Assembly: GCA_040902925.1 (NCBI GenBank)
Contig: JBBDWJ010000281.1
Location: forward strand, 1 to 15,038
Direction: 5' to 3'
DNA length: 15,038 nt
DNA from: JBBDWJ01 sp040902925
GTDB lineage: Bacteria; Acidobacteriota; Terriglobia; Bryobacterales; UBA6623
Both the position numbers and the translations under genes were made by a program. Of this stretch, positions 7,390-14,979 are shown one piece after another. The number at the start of each line of letters is the position of its first letter. Within the stretch, counting starts at the first letter, position 1. The notes below the pieces were generated by a model. The model did not search any database and was not told where the DNA came from. It saw nothing but the letters and a program-made list of their open reading frames with translations.

Positions 7390-8004
7390 ATGCCACCCAT
7401 GAACGAAAGTCAGCGCTTCCGGGCAGCAATCGAACGCTTCGACGCAGCCAATGCAGAAGACCCCAACGTCGAAACGCACGCAGGAAAACCATACCCCAAG
7501 GAACTGCTGTACTCACAGCGGATGACCAAAGCGCTCGATGCGCTCGAACCCAGCGCTTCAGAAGCCATCCAACTCGCTGTCCGTGCTCAACACATCTGCC
7601 GTTGGAAGATCCCCCGCAACGACTACGCCAAGGGCCGCGACGGATACCGCAAGTGGCGCACCGAGCTCGGCCGCTTTCACGCCGAAACCGCGGGAAAGAT
7701 CCTCCGCGAGACCGGCTACGACGCAACCACGATCGAACGCGTCCAGGCGATACTGCGCAAGGAACGCCTCAAGGCCGACCCGGACGCTCAACTGCTGGAG
7801 GATGCCGCCTGCCTGGTGTTTCTGGAGCACTACGCCGCCGAGTTCGTCCAAGAACACGCCGAGCCGAAGCTCATCAACATTTTTCGCCGCACCTGGAGCA
7901 AGATGTCTCCGCGCGGCCAAAAAGCGGCTCTGCAACTCGATCTGCCGGGCCCGGTCCGCGCCATCGTCGGTAAGGCGCTCGATCCGGCCAACCGCTCCCG
8001 ATGA
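7390..8004 (+). CDS. DUF4202-family protein of unknown function
   Basis: I recognise the DUF4202 family from the block RAQHICRWKIPRNDY, followed by GYRKWRTELGRFHAE and LLEDAACLVFLEHY. The family has no established function known to me. I choose ATG 7390 (204 residues), with a weak GGGAAG 10 bases upstream; ATG 7399 is equally possible, and the in-frame GTG 7324 adds residues unlike the family. Numbered from 7399, the conserved polar residues H65, H94, E96 and D135 are spaced like the metal ligands of an HD-type hydrolase, which is inference only. No signal peptide or membrane segment is seen, so the protein is soluble and cytoplasmic. Its TGA overlaps the ATG of the NfeD-like gene (ATGA), which points to translational coupling. 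Confidence 0.8.
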   Translation: MPPMNESQRFRAAIERFDAANAEDPNVETHAGKPYPKELLYSQRMTKALDALEPSASEAIQLAVRAQHICRWKIPRNDYAKGRDGYRKWRTELGRFHAETAGKILRETGYDATTIERVQAILRKERLKADPDAQLLEDAACLVFLEHYAAEFVQEHAEPKLINIFRRTWSKMSPRGQKAALQLDLPGPVRAIVGKALDPANRSR

Positions 8005-8438
8005 CTACGTTTCAACGATACATGCTGTTCCAGGTTCCCGGCTGGCTCATCGACATCGCCGTGCTGGGCGCCTTGATGGAATGGTGGGGCATGCCGCTGT
8101 GGGCGGCCGCGGCGGTTCTCGCTCTGCTGGTTGTCAAAGACTTCGTGCTGTATCCGTTCCTGAAAGTGGGCTACGAGACGGCGTCGAAATCCGGCGTCGA
8201 GCGGCTGATCGGCGAACAGGGCGTAGTGAAACAGCGGTTGGATCCGGAGGGCTATGTCCTGGTTCAGGGAGAATTGTGGAAGGCGCGGGCGGCACTACCC
8301 GGCACGCCGTTCGACCCAGGAACTCGGGTGTCGATTGAGGCGGCCGACGGGATGTTGCTCATCGTTACACCCCTTGTCCAGCCTGTGGAACGGAGCCGGG
8401 CGCCCACGGATTCTTTTCCTAGCGCCGGTGCAACTTAG
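8001..8438 (+). CDS. Small NfeD-like membrane protein (two TM segments plus OB-fold)
   Basis: This 145-residue protein has two hydrophobic segments (about residues 9-29 and 32-53). A soluble domain follows, from GEQGVVKQRLDPEGYVLVQG to GTRVSIEAADGMLLIVTPL (about 71-126), which has the pattern of the NfeD C-terminal OB-fold: GxxGxV at its start, then G-V-x-G-E-x-W-x-A. It lacks the protease-like domain of long NfeD proteins, so it belongs with the short, membrane-anchored forms that often accompany SPFH/stomatin proteins. No SPFH gene is present here. Its ATG overlaps the stop of the DUF4202 gene. The last ~18 residues are polar and probably disordered. The gene ends 27 bp before a hairpin. 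Confidence 0.8.
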   Translation: MTTFQRYMLFQVPGWLIDIAVLGALMEWWGMPLWAAAAVLALLVVKDFVLYPFLKVGYETASKSGVERLIGEQGVVKQRLDPEGYVLVQGELWKARAALPGTPFDPGTRVSIEAADGMLLIVTPLVQPVERSRAPTDSFPSAGAT

Positions 8439-8465
8439 CGTGCTGACAAATAACCGCCACTTCGC

Positions 8466-8491
8466 AGGCGGCTGACAGGCGTGAGCCGCCT
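8466..8491. terminator. Bidirectional hairpin between convergent genes
   Basis: A perfect 8-bp stem, AGGCGGCT (8466-8473) and AGCCGCCT (8484-8491), encloses a 10-base loop. It lies 27 bp after the NfeD-like stop and 34 bp after the amidohydrolase stop on the other strand. There is no real T-run on either side, so it may serve both transcripts but is not a textbook intrinsic terminator. Confidence 0.5.
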
Positions 8492-8525
8492 AACCTACTT
8501 AGCTAGGCGCCACGCGTGGGCTTCC

Positions 8526-10166
8526 TCACCGCCGATGGCCCGGTCCGCGAATCACTTTTCCCGGGTGCGCCCCGGTATGCTTGCCGTTATCGAGAACCAC
8601 TACGCCGTTGACGATGACGTAGGGAATTCCGACTGGATACTGATGCGGTTTTTCGAACGTCGCCTTATCCGTCACCGTCTCGGGATCGAACACCGTCACA
8701 TCGGCCCAGTAGCCTTCCTTGAGAAGCCCGCGGTCGGTGATATTGATCTTCTCCGCGTTCATCTGGGTCATCTTGTTCACCGCTTCGGGTAGCGTGATCG
8801 TCTTCAACTCCCGCACATAGCGCCCCAGAACACGGGGAAACGTACCGTACCAGCGTGGGTGCGGATGCAAACGGGCGCGGGGCCCGTCGGCGCTGATCGC
8901 CGAACCATCCGAACCAATCGATGTAAACGGCTGCTTCATCGCGAGCTGCATGTCCTCTTCGGAGTGATGAAAGTACACCGTCGAAACGCCGCCATTTTCC
9001 TCAAGCAGCACGTCGAACAGCACATCGACCGGGTCGCCGCCGCGCGCCGCGATCAGCTCGCTCATGCGCTTGCCCACGAACGGCTTGTTCTTTTCATTCG
9101 AGAACGAAACCAGCAGCATGCCTTCCCAGCCGCCGCCTGTCGCCAAGTAGTGGTTGTACCAGTTCGGCAGGCCGTTGAGAATGTCGCGCTTCATGCGTAC
9201 GCGCATCTCCGGATCGCGCAGGCGCTCGAGCATCTTTTCGTTGCCGCCGTCATGCGCCCAGGGCGGAATGATCGCGCGCAGATTGTTCTGTCCGGCCGTG
9301 TAGGGGTATACGTTGGCGCGGATGTCGTATCCTTCCTCGCGCGCCTTGCGAATCATCGCCACGACTTCGGTCATCTGCCCCCAAAAGGCCTTGTCAGCAA
9401 TTTTGAGGTGGATGACATCCACGCGAATGCCGGCGCCCTTGCCGACGTTGATGGCCTCTTCGACCGACCGGAACACGCCCGCGCCTTCATCGCGAATATG
9501 CGACGAGTAGATACCGCCATGCTTCTGGGCGACCTTCGCGAGCTCGACCAACTGCTGGCTCGTGATGAGGTTCGACGGCGGCATCAACAGGGAAGTGGAG
9601 AGCCCCATCGCCCCTTCGAGCATGGCCTTTTCGACTTCGCGCTTCATCGCTTCGATCTGCTCGGTGGTCGCCGGCGTCAACTCTTCCCCTTTGACGTAGG
9701 TCCAGACCTGCGTTTCGCCGACGTAGGAGCAGATGTTGGCCGACGCGGGGTGTTTCTCGACATGGTCGAAATAGCCGCCAAGCGTGGTCCAGGGATCGCG
9801 CCCCGGCTTGATCGGCCCGGCCGAGCCGCCCTCGCCCAGCACCATCGTCGTCACGCCCTGGCGGATCATGCTCTCGCAGTTTGGCTCGTCGAGCAGCGTG
9901 TCGTCGGAGTGGTTGTGCATGTCGATGAACCCCGGAGCGACTACGAGCCCCGCGGCGTCGATCTTGCGTGCTGCCTGCGCCGCGCTCAAATCGCCAATGG
10001 CGGCTATTTTGCCGTCGCGAATGCCTACATCCGCGCGCCGGCCCGCGGCTCCCGAGCCGTCATGCACGGTACCGTTGACCACGAGGACGTCGAAGCGCTG
10101 CTGCGCGAGTGCAGCCGGCCCCAGTAGCAAAGCGCATAGCAGGAAAGTCAAAAGACGGTGACGCAT
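8526..10166 (-). CDS. Secreted N-acyl-D-amino-acid deacylase-type amidohydrolase
   Basis: From ATG 10166 (546 residues) the N-terminus is a signal peptide (MRHRLLTFLLCALLLGPAAL, then AQ), with GAGG 7 bases upstream. ATG 10184 also has AGGA upstream and would add only six residues. Domains: small beta-sandwich edge 25-60, TIM barrel from PGFIDMHNHSDD. Visible metal or active-site residues are H84 and H86 (HxH), H223 (YSSHIRDE), H253 (VIHLK) and D420 (GSDGS), in the order and spacing of Alcaligenes D-aminoacylase. The late block HPRWYGTFPRVLGRYVRE is also typical. The family hydrolyses N-acyl-D-amino acids and related amides, with zinc. Odd: the usual metal Cys (GNCG motif) is replaced by Glu112 (LGEGGS). 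The signal peptide implies a periplasmic or exported enzyme. Exact substrate is unknown. Confidence 0.88.
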   Translation of the reverse strand: MRHRLLTFLLCALLLGPAALAQQRFDVLVVNGTVHDGSGAAGRRADVGIRDGKIAAIGDLSAAQAARKIDAAGLVVAPGFIDMHNHSDDTLLDEPNCESMIRQGVTTMVLGEGGSAGPIKPGRDPWTTLGGYFDHVEKHPASANICSYVGETQVWTYVKGEELTPATTEQIEAMKREVEKAMLEGAMGLSTSLLMPPSNLITSQQLVELAKVAQKHGGIYSSHIRDEGAGVFRSVEEAINVGKGAGIRVDVIHLKIADKAFWGQMTEVVAMIRKAREEGYDIRANVYPYTAGQNNLRAIIPPWAHDGGNEKMLERLRDPEMRVRMKRDILNGLPNWYNHYLATGGGWEGMLLVSFSNEKNKPFVGKRMSELIAARGGDPVDVLFDVLLEENGGVSTVYFHHSEEDMQLAMKQPFTSIGSDGSAISADGPRARLHPHPRWYGTFPRVLGRYVRELKTITLPEAVNKMTQMNAEKINITDRGLLKEGYWADVTVFDPETVTDKATFEKPHQYPVGIPYVIVNGVVVLDNGKHTGAHPGKVIRGPGHRR

Positions 10167-10214
10167 TACAAACCTCGGCAACATTGTAACGTCCTGGGGG
10201 ACGGGAGGATGTGA

Positions 10215-10233
10215 GGCAGGGTTCCAGCCTGCC
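10215..10233. repeat. REP-like palindrome
   Basis: GGCAGG (10215-10220) and CCTGCC (10228-10233) form a 6-bp stem with a 7-base loop. A similar palindrome ends in CTGCCCC at 10365-10386. Both lie in the gap upstream of the GT-C gene. Confidence 0.4.
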
Positions 10234-10335
10234 CCTTAAGCCTTGGATGGAGTGGAGAGCAGGGTCGGGCTCTTCGCGGCCTCCTGTCACACGCTCTGGG
10301 CAACAAGGCCCCGCCCGGATGGGAGTCGTAGGGGC

Positions 10336-10385
10336 GGCAGGCAGAAAGGCAGGCAAAGAGAGCAGGGCAGGCAACATGACTGCCC
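10336..10385. repeat. Three GGCAGGCA direct repeats and an overlapping palindrome
   Basis: GGCAGGCA occurs at 10336-10343, 10348-10355 and 10366-10373, with start-to-start distances of 12 and 18 bp. The last copy overlaps a hairpin, GGGCAG (10365-10370) and CTGCCC (10380-10385). The array lies 37-87 bp upstream of the GT-C start. It could be a regulatory array or a decayed dispersed repeat. I see nothing else in the 10185-10422 gap beyond the palindrome at 10215. Confidence 0.4.
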
Positions 10386-10422
10386 CACGTTCTCGCAGCG
10401 GATATCATGAAGGCTTTCCCGC

Positions 10423-12735
10423 TTGCCAAACCAGATGCCGCTCGCCGCACTCGGAAAAGTCGCCAGCATCCTGTTCGGCGCAGGACTCACCGTTGCCATA
10501 GCTTTCCTGCTGGGAAGGCTGTACCAGCGCGCGCTTGGGGAACGCCTCAGCGGCCTGACTCGCACCGAAACGCAACTGTTCGCATTCGCCGCCGGCGCGG
10601 CTTGCTTGAGCAACGTTGTATTCCTGCTCAGCGCCGTAAGGCTCGTCTACGATGCGTCTTTTGTCGCGGTTGCGATCCTGACCGCCGCGGCCTGGTGGAA
10701 GTGGCGGCGGCCGGTCCCGGCGCAGCGAAGATTCGAGGCTGAGCCGAACGAGCGGATCGTCTGGATCGCGCTTCTCGCCGGAATCGCCGCCTTCTACGGC
10801 CTGCTCTATGCGGTTCACTCGCTGGCTCCGGAGACGCGCTCCGATGGATTCGGCTATCACCTTGGTTTGGTACGCCGCTACTACAGAGAGCACGGCTTCG
10901 CGCCGATCACGACGACGTTCTACGCTTCGTTCGCCCAGGGCGCGGAGATGCTCTATCTGTTTGCGTATTCGTTCGGACGCCACTCCGCGGCCAAGCTGGT
11001 TCACCTGAGTTTCTTCGTCGCCTCGCTCGCCGCCATGTTGTCATTTGCCAAACGCCATGGCGCCTGGCGCGCCGGCGTCGTGGCGGTCGCGCTGTTCGCC
11101 TGCTCGCCAATCGTCGTGCCCGACATCACCAGCACGTACAACGACGGCGCCCTGGCCTTCTACGAGTTCATGGTGTTCTACGGCCTGCTGCTGTGGTGGA
11201 AAGACCGCGAATCGGTCAGTCTGACGACGCTCGGCGTTTTGGCCGGCTTCTGCTTTTCCCTGAAATACACCGGTGGCGTGGCGGTGGCGGCCCTGCTGCC
11301 GCTGGTCTGTTGGAAATCGCTGCGAGACTCGCGCCGCTGGAGCGTCGCCGCGCGATCAACCGCGCTGGCTGCGGCCGCCGCCGCGTTCTTTATCGCGCCG
11401 TGGTTGATCAAGAACGCGGTTTTCGTGGGCAACCCCCTGGCGCCGTTCTTCAACGACATTTTCCCCAACCCCCATTTCACGCTTGCTTGGGAAAACGCCT
11501 ACCGCGGCTATTTCCGAACCTATGCGCACTCGCCGGAATCGTATCCTTGGTTTAGCTATCTGCTCGAGTTGACCACCGGCACGCGCCTGGGCGGACTGGC
11601 CGGCCCGGTCTTTCTGCTCACGCCCCTCGCCCTGTTCGCCTGGAAAAAACCCGCCGGCAAGGCGCTGCTGGCCGCCGCCGCGATCTCATTTCTGCCGTGG
11701 TTCGCAAACGCCGGGACGCGTTTCGTCATACCCACGCTGCTCTTCGTCTCGCTGGCTCTGGGACTGGCCCTGCTCTCGCTGCCTTCGCGCTGGGCCGCCG
11801 CCATGGGCTGCGCCGTGCTGCTTGCCCACGCCGTCAGTTCCTGGCCCTCGATTCTGCCGCGTTGGGCGGGCGGCGTGTGGTCTGTTGTTGGAGTTCCCTG
11901 GAAGGCCGCGCTGCGCATCGAACCCGAGCGCGAATATCTGCTCAAGAGCGTTCCGTATTACCACATTGCGGAAATCGTTTCCGCCGAAGTCGCCCCGCCC
12001 GGCCGCGTGTTTTCGCTCGAGCCATTGGCTGAGGCCTATTTCGACGCGGAGCTGCTCGTGTCCTATCAGGCCGGCCTCAATGAAGAGCTGATCGAAGCGT
12101 TGAAGACAGCCGTCGAGGAAGACCTGTGGCCCTCGCGCCATCGCAGGCTTTCTTGGGAACCGCAGCCCCTGCACGGTTTTCGAATCGTCCAACGGAACGA
12201 GCACGGCAGTCACTGGCTGATGTCGGAGATTCAGCTTCTCAACGAGCAGGGCAATATACAGCCGTCGCCGAAATGGAAAATATCGAGCGAACCGCGCCCC
12301 TGGGACGCCGGGCGGCTGCTCGATGGCGATCCGTTGAGCGCATGGAGTTCCTGGGAGCCCTTACGGACGGGTATGGCGATAGAAGTTCGGTTTCCAGAAC
12401 CCCTAACCGTTTCGGGCGCGGACCTGGTCTACCCCTGGGGCCAACACTTCGTCGAGTTCGAGTATTTCGGCCTCGACCGCCGCGGGGAGTGGCGGCAGCT
12501 CCAGGTACATTCCGAGCAAGGCCGCCGGCCGTTCGATCCGTCGGGCCTGAAACAATGGGCGATGCGCCAACTCGCCGGCAACGGTGTAAAAATGCTGGTG
12601 ACCAATCTCGAAGGCGGCGGATATAACTACCTAGCACCAATCATCGCCGAGGACCCCGAGGCCTGGGGGCTCGAGGAGGTCGGCCACGACGGACCGGTCC
12701 ATGCCTACCGCCTGCTGGAGGCTGAACTCAGATAA
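10423..12735 (+). CDS. GT-C-type glycosyltransferase-like membrane protein with discoidin-like C-terminus
   Basis: This 770-residue protein has about ten or more hydrophobic segments between residues 8 and 475. Residues E137 and D141 in APETRSDGFGYHL, after an early TM segment, sit where GT-C enzymes (ArnT/PMT type) keep their acidic catalytic motif. Those enzymes use polyprenyl-phosphate sugars on the periplasmic side. From about 500 on it is soluble. Residues 600-695 resemble an F5/8 type C (discoidin) sandwich: SSEPRPWDAGRLLDGDPLSA, then WSSW, and IEVRFPEPLTVSGADLVY. I infer a glycosyltransferase whose exported tail binds sugar; activity is unproven. Start: a TGA at 10408 limits extension, TTG 10423 has GAAGG 9 bases upstream, and ATG 10435 is the alternative. 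The gene converges on the S9 peptidase. Confidence 0.7.
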   Translation: MPNQMPLAALGKVASILFGAGLTVAIAFLLGRLYQRALGERLSGLTRTETQLFAFAAGAACLSNVVFLLSAVRLVYDASFVAVAILTAAAWWKWRRPVPAQRRFEAEPNERIVWIALLAGIAAFYGLLYAVHSLAPETRSDGFGYHLGLVRRYYREHGFAPITTTFYASFAQGAEMLYLFAYSFGRHSAAKLVHLSFFVASLAAMLSFAKRHGAWRAGVVAVALFACSPIVVPDITSTYNDGALAFYEFMVFYGLLLWWKDRESVSLTTLGVLAGFCFSLKYTGGVAVAALLPLVCWKSLRDSRRWSVAARSTALAAAAAAFFIAPWLIKNAVFVGNPLAPFFNDIFPNPHFTLAWENAYRGYFRTYAHSPESYPWFSYLLELTTGTRLGGLAGPVFLLTPLALFAWKKPAGKALLAAAAISFLPWFANAGTRFVIPTLLFVSLALGLALLSLPSRWAAAMGCAVLLAHAVSSWPSILPRWAGGVWSVVGVPWKAALRIEPEREYLLKSVPYYHIAEIVSAEVAPPGRVFSLEPLAEAYFDAELLVSYQAGLNEELIEALKTAVEEDLWPSRHRRLSWEPQPLHGFRIVQRNEHGSHWLMSEIQLLNEQGNIQPSPKWKISSEPRPWDAGRLLDGDPLSAWSSWEPLRTGMAIEVRFPEPLTVSGADLVYPWGQHFVEFEYFGLDRRGEWRQLQVHSEQGRRPFDPSGLKQWAMRQLAGNGVKMLVTNLEGGGYNYLAPIIAEDPEAWGLEEVGHDGPVHAYRLLEAELR

Positions 12736-12751
12736 CACTTCCGCGGAGTGG

Positions 12752-12766
12752 ATCGCCCGCGATTTT
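12752..12766 (+). terminator. Weak hairpin plus T-run between convergent genes
   Basis: ATCGC (12752-12756) and GCGAT (12759-12763) are inverted and run into TTTT (12763-12766), 17 bp after the TAA at 12733-12735. A near-palindrome CACTTCCGCGGAGTG precedes it. The stem is short with a tight loop, so this is a weak call. Confidence 0.25.
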
Positions 12767-12776
12767 CTCCGATGGG

Positions 12777-14819
12777 TCAGCTTGGCGGCCCTGCGAGATG
12801 TTTTTTCGCCAACTCGAGGTGCCGCCGCATGACGTCGAGCACGAACTTCGGCTCGTTCGGGCCGTGCGGCTGGCGCGGATAGACCACCATCTCGGTTTCG
12901 ACACCGCGCCGCTTCAACGCCGCGAAAAGCTCATACCCCTGCGTGACCGGCACTCGCTCGTCCGCTTCGCCGTGCAGGATCAGCGTCGGCGTCGTTATCC
13001 TATCGACGTAGCTCATCGGGGAATGCTTCACGTACGCTTCAAAACTCTGCCAGGGATCGCCTGAAAAGTAGTCGGGCAGGAATGACGGGATGTCGGCTGT
13101 GCCCGTGAAGCTCCACAGGTTGGTCACGCCGGCTCCCACGGCGGCGGCGCGAAAGCGGTCGGTATGGCCGATCACCCACGACGTCATGAACCCGCCGTAG
13201 CTCCAGCCCATCACGACCATCCGCTGCGGGTCGGCTACTCCCATGGCAATCACATGGTCGACGCCAGCCATGATGTCCTCGTAGTCTCCCCCGCCCCAGT
13301 CGTTGTAGTTCGCGAAACGAAACTTCTTACCGTAGCCGCTCGATCCGCGCGGATTGGGACGCAGCACCGCGAATCCTTCAGCCGCGAAGGCCGCGATGGG
13401 GTAAAGGCCGCGAGCGCCAATAAACGTCTCCTGGAAGGCGCCCGCCGGACCGCCGTGAATGTTCAGCAGCAGCGGATAACGCCGCCCGCCCGCGTAACCG
13501 ACCGGATAGGTCAGCAGCCCTTCGATCTCGAGCCCGTCCAGCGATTTCCAGCGCACGGTCTCGGTTCGGCCGATAGCGGCGTTGGGCAAATCGGCATTCA
13601 CGGCGCTGAGCTTCTTGGGGGCGCTCGCGCCAATCTCCAGCCAGTAAGCTTCCGGCGCATCAGCGCTCGTCTCCAAGGCAAACCCGGCGCGCCTGCCGGT
13701 GGCATCGAGACGCGCGGACCCGCCGCCGCCCGAGAGAGTGCCGTTGCCGGGAGCATAGATCGTTTCCTGCTTGCCGTCGAGCGTGATCGCGCGCAGCAGA
13801 TTACGCACGCCGTCGCTGGCGGTAAAAAACAACTTGCCGCCGTCCGGCGTCCACCCGAGCAGCGCCGTTCCGCGCCCGCATTCGTCGGGCTTGGTCTCCG
13901 GCAGATCCTTGACCTTCTCGCTGCCGCGGTCGAGCACCGCGAAGGTACATTCGCCGGCCCATTTGGCCGGGCTGGGCGTAAAGCTAAAGGCCAGCGAGCG
14001 GCCATCGGGCGAGTAGTGCGGGTTCTCGATGCCGCGGCGCTCGCCGCCTAACGTTTTCGTCGCGCCGCCCGCGACGTCGATCTCGCGTAGCTCAGCCTGC
14101 GCCCAACGATCCGCCAGAGCGCTGGATTGCACGACGACGGCTAAACGCTTCGAGTCGGGGGCCCACTCGATTGCAGTGACGTGCTCATCGCGCTTGGTGA
14201 GCTCGCGCGGCTCGCCGCCGGCAACGCCGCCCTTCAACGCCACCAGCCAGAGCGCGTGGTTCGACTCATCTTCATCCACGACGCGAAAATCGAGCTTCTG
14301 CTTCTTGGCCTTTTCTTTTTCTTCATCTTTCTTGCGCCCGGCGAAGGCGATCTGCGCCCCATCGGGCGAGACGCCGAATGGCCCGATCTCGCCGTCCCAT
14401 TTCGTTACCCGTTCAGCCTCGCCGCCATCCACCCGGATTCGCCAAACATTGGTCTCTTCGCCGCGTTTCGAGCGGAAGTAGACGAACGTCGGGTCGCTGG
14501 TAAACTGCGGCGCGGAGGCGCTCGCATCGCCGCGCGTCAATTGCAAACGCTTCTGCCCATCGGTGCGGGTGAGATGGAGCTGGGTGCGCAGCTCGCTGGT
14601 TTCCTCCTCCATGACGGCCTCGGTGACCGTGTAGACGAGCCATTCGCCGTCAGGGGACGGCAGCGCTTCACCGATGGTCCGCACTTGCATCGAAAGCTCG
14701 GGCGTCCACTTCGGCTGTGCCGGCAGCACGGCGGGAAGAGCAGCCAGAATCGCGACGATCAAATGCGAACATTGGTGCGGCTGGCTGCGTCCGGACCAGA
14801 GGGTTTTTGGGGTTTTCAT
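12777..14819 (-). CDS. Secreted S9-family (prolyl oligopeptidase/acylaminoacyl-peptidase type) serine peptidase
   Basis: The 680-residue protein starts at ATG 14819 with GAGAGG upstream and has a signal peptide ending near LPAVLPAQ (residue ~35). Residues about 45-400 form a seven-bladed propeller with TolB/WD40-like strands (for example SPDGEWLVY, SPDGAQIAF, SPDGRSLAF). The C-terminal alpha/beta-hydrolase domain has the family nucleophile elbow GWSYGGF (Ser540), Asp620 in HGEADERVP and His652 in PRQPHGPNEP. Length and layout match S9C peptidases, which cut short peptides or release N-acylated residues. With the signal, it probably acts in the periplasm. A charged insert, KKDEEKEKAKKQKLDFRVV (about 163-181), is usual for this subfamily. 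It is monocistronic as far as can be seen, with a gap of 160 bp to the next minus-strand gene. Confidence 0.92.
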   Translation of the reverse strand: MKTPKTLWSGRSQPHQCSHLIVAILAALPAVLPAQPKWTPELSMQVRTIGEALPSPDGEWLVYTVTEAVMEEETSELRTQLHLTRTDGQKRLQLTRGDASASAPQFTSDPTFVYFRSKRGEETNVWRIRVDGGEAERVTKWDGEIGPFGVSPDGAQIAFAGRKKDEEKEKAKKQKLDFRVVDEDESNHALWLVALKGGVAGGEPRELTKRDEHVTAIEWAPDSKRLAVVVQSSALADRWAQAELREIDVAGGATKTLGGERRGIENPHYSPDGRSLAFSFTPSPAKWAGECTFAVLDRGSEKVKDLPETKPDECGRGTALLGWTPDGGKLFFTASDGVRNLLRAITLDGKQETIYAPGNGTLSGGGGSARLDATGRRAGFALETSADAPEAYWLEIGASAPKKLSAVNADLPNAAIGRTETVRWKSLDGLEIEGLLTYPVGYAGGRRYPLLLNIHGGPAGAFQETFIGARGLYPIAAFAAEGFAVLRPNPRGSSGYGKKFRFANYNDWGGGDYEDIMAGVDHVIAMGVADPQRMVVMGWSYGGFMTSWVIGHTDRFRAAAVGAGVTNLWSFTGTADIPSFLPDYFSGDPWQSFEAYVKHSPMSYVDRITTPTLILHGEADERVPVTQGYELFAALKRRGVETEMVVYPRQPHGPNEPKFVLDVMRRHLELAKKHLAGPPS

Positions 14820-14979
14820 GGCGGGCCTCTCAGCACGGCCAGCATAGCCAAGCCACAGCCGCAGTGCAATGCGGTTTGCTGGCTTGGTCGTTGAATGAAC
14901 GGGTGCAGGCCACCGCTTACTGACAGGCGGCGCGGCTCTGTGGCGCCGGGCAGCGCAGGAGATCGGAATGAGGACCGCG

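Noticed and set aside
6870..7973. Plus-strand open frame spanning the dipeptidase 5' end and the DUF4202 gene
   Set aside because: It crosses two real genes in other frames and encodes an Arg/Ser-rich shadow sequence.
8859..10127. Long plus-strand open frame (422 codons) opposite the amidohydrolase gene
   Set aside because: It is fully antisense to a gene with clear motifs and has no recognisable domain. GC-rich codon bias explains the open frame.
10407..10742. ATG-started plus-strand frame overlapping the GT-C gene start
   Set aside because: The product is Arg-rich without domain features, and it overlaps the first 100 residues of a membrane protein with clear hydrophobic segments.
13164..14051. 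Plus-strand open frame (295 codons) opposite the S9 peptidase gene
   Set aside because: It is antisense to a well-supported gene, of low complexity, rich in Arg, Ala and Gly, and without family features.
8472..14929. Shared 10-mer CTGACAGGCG at 8472 and 14920
   Set aside because: Many 10-base matches are expected by chance in 15 kb of GC-rich DNA, and the flanks differ.
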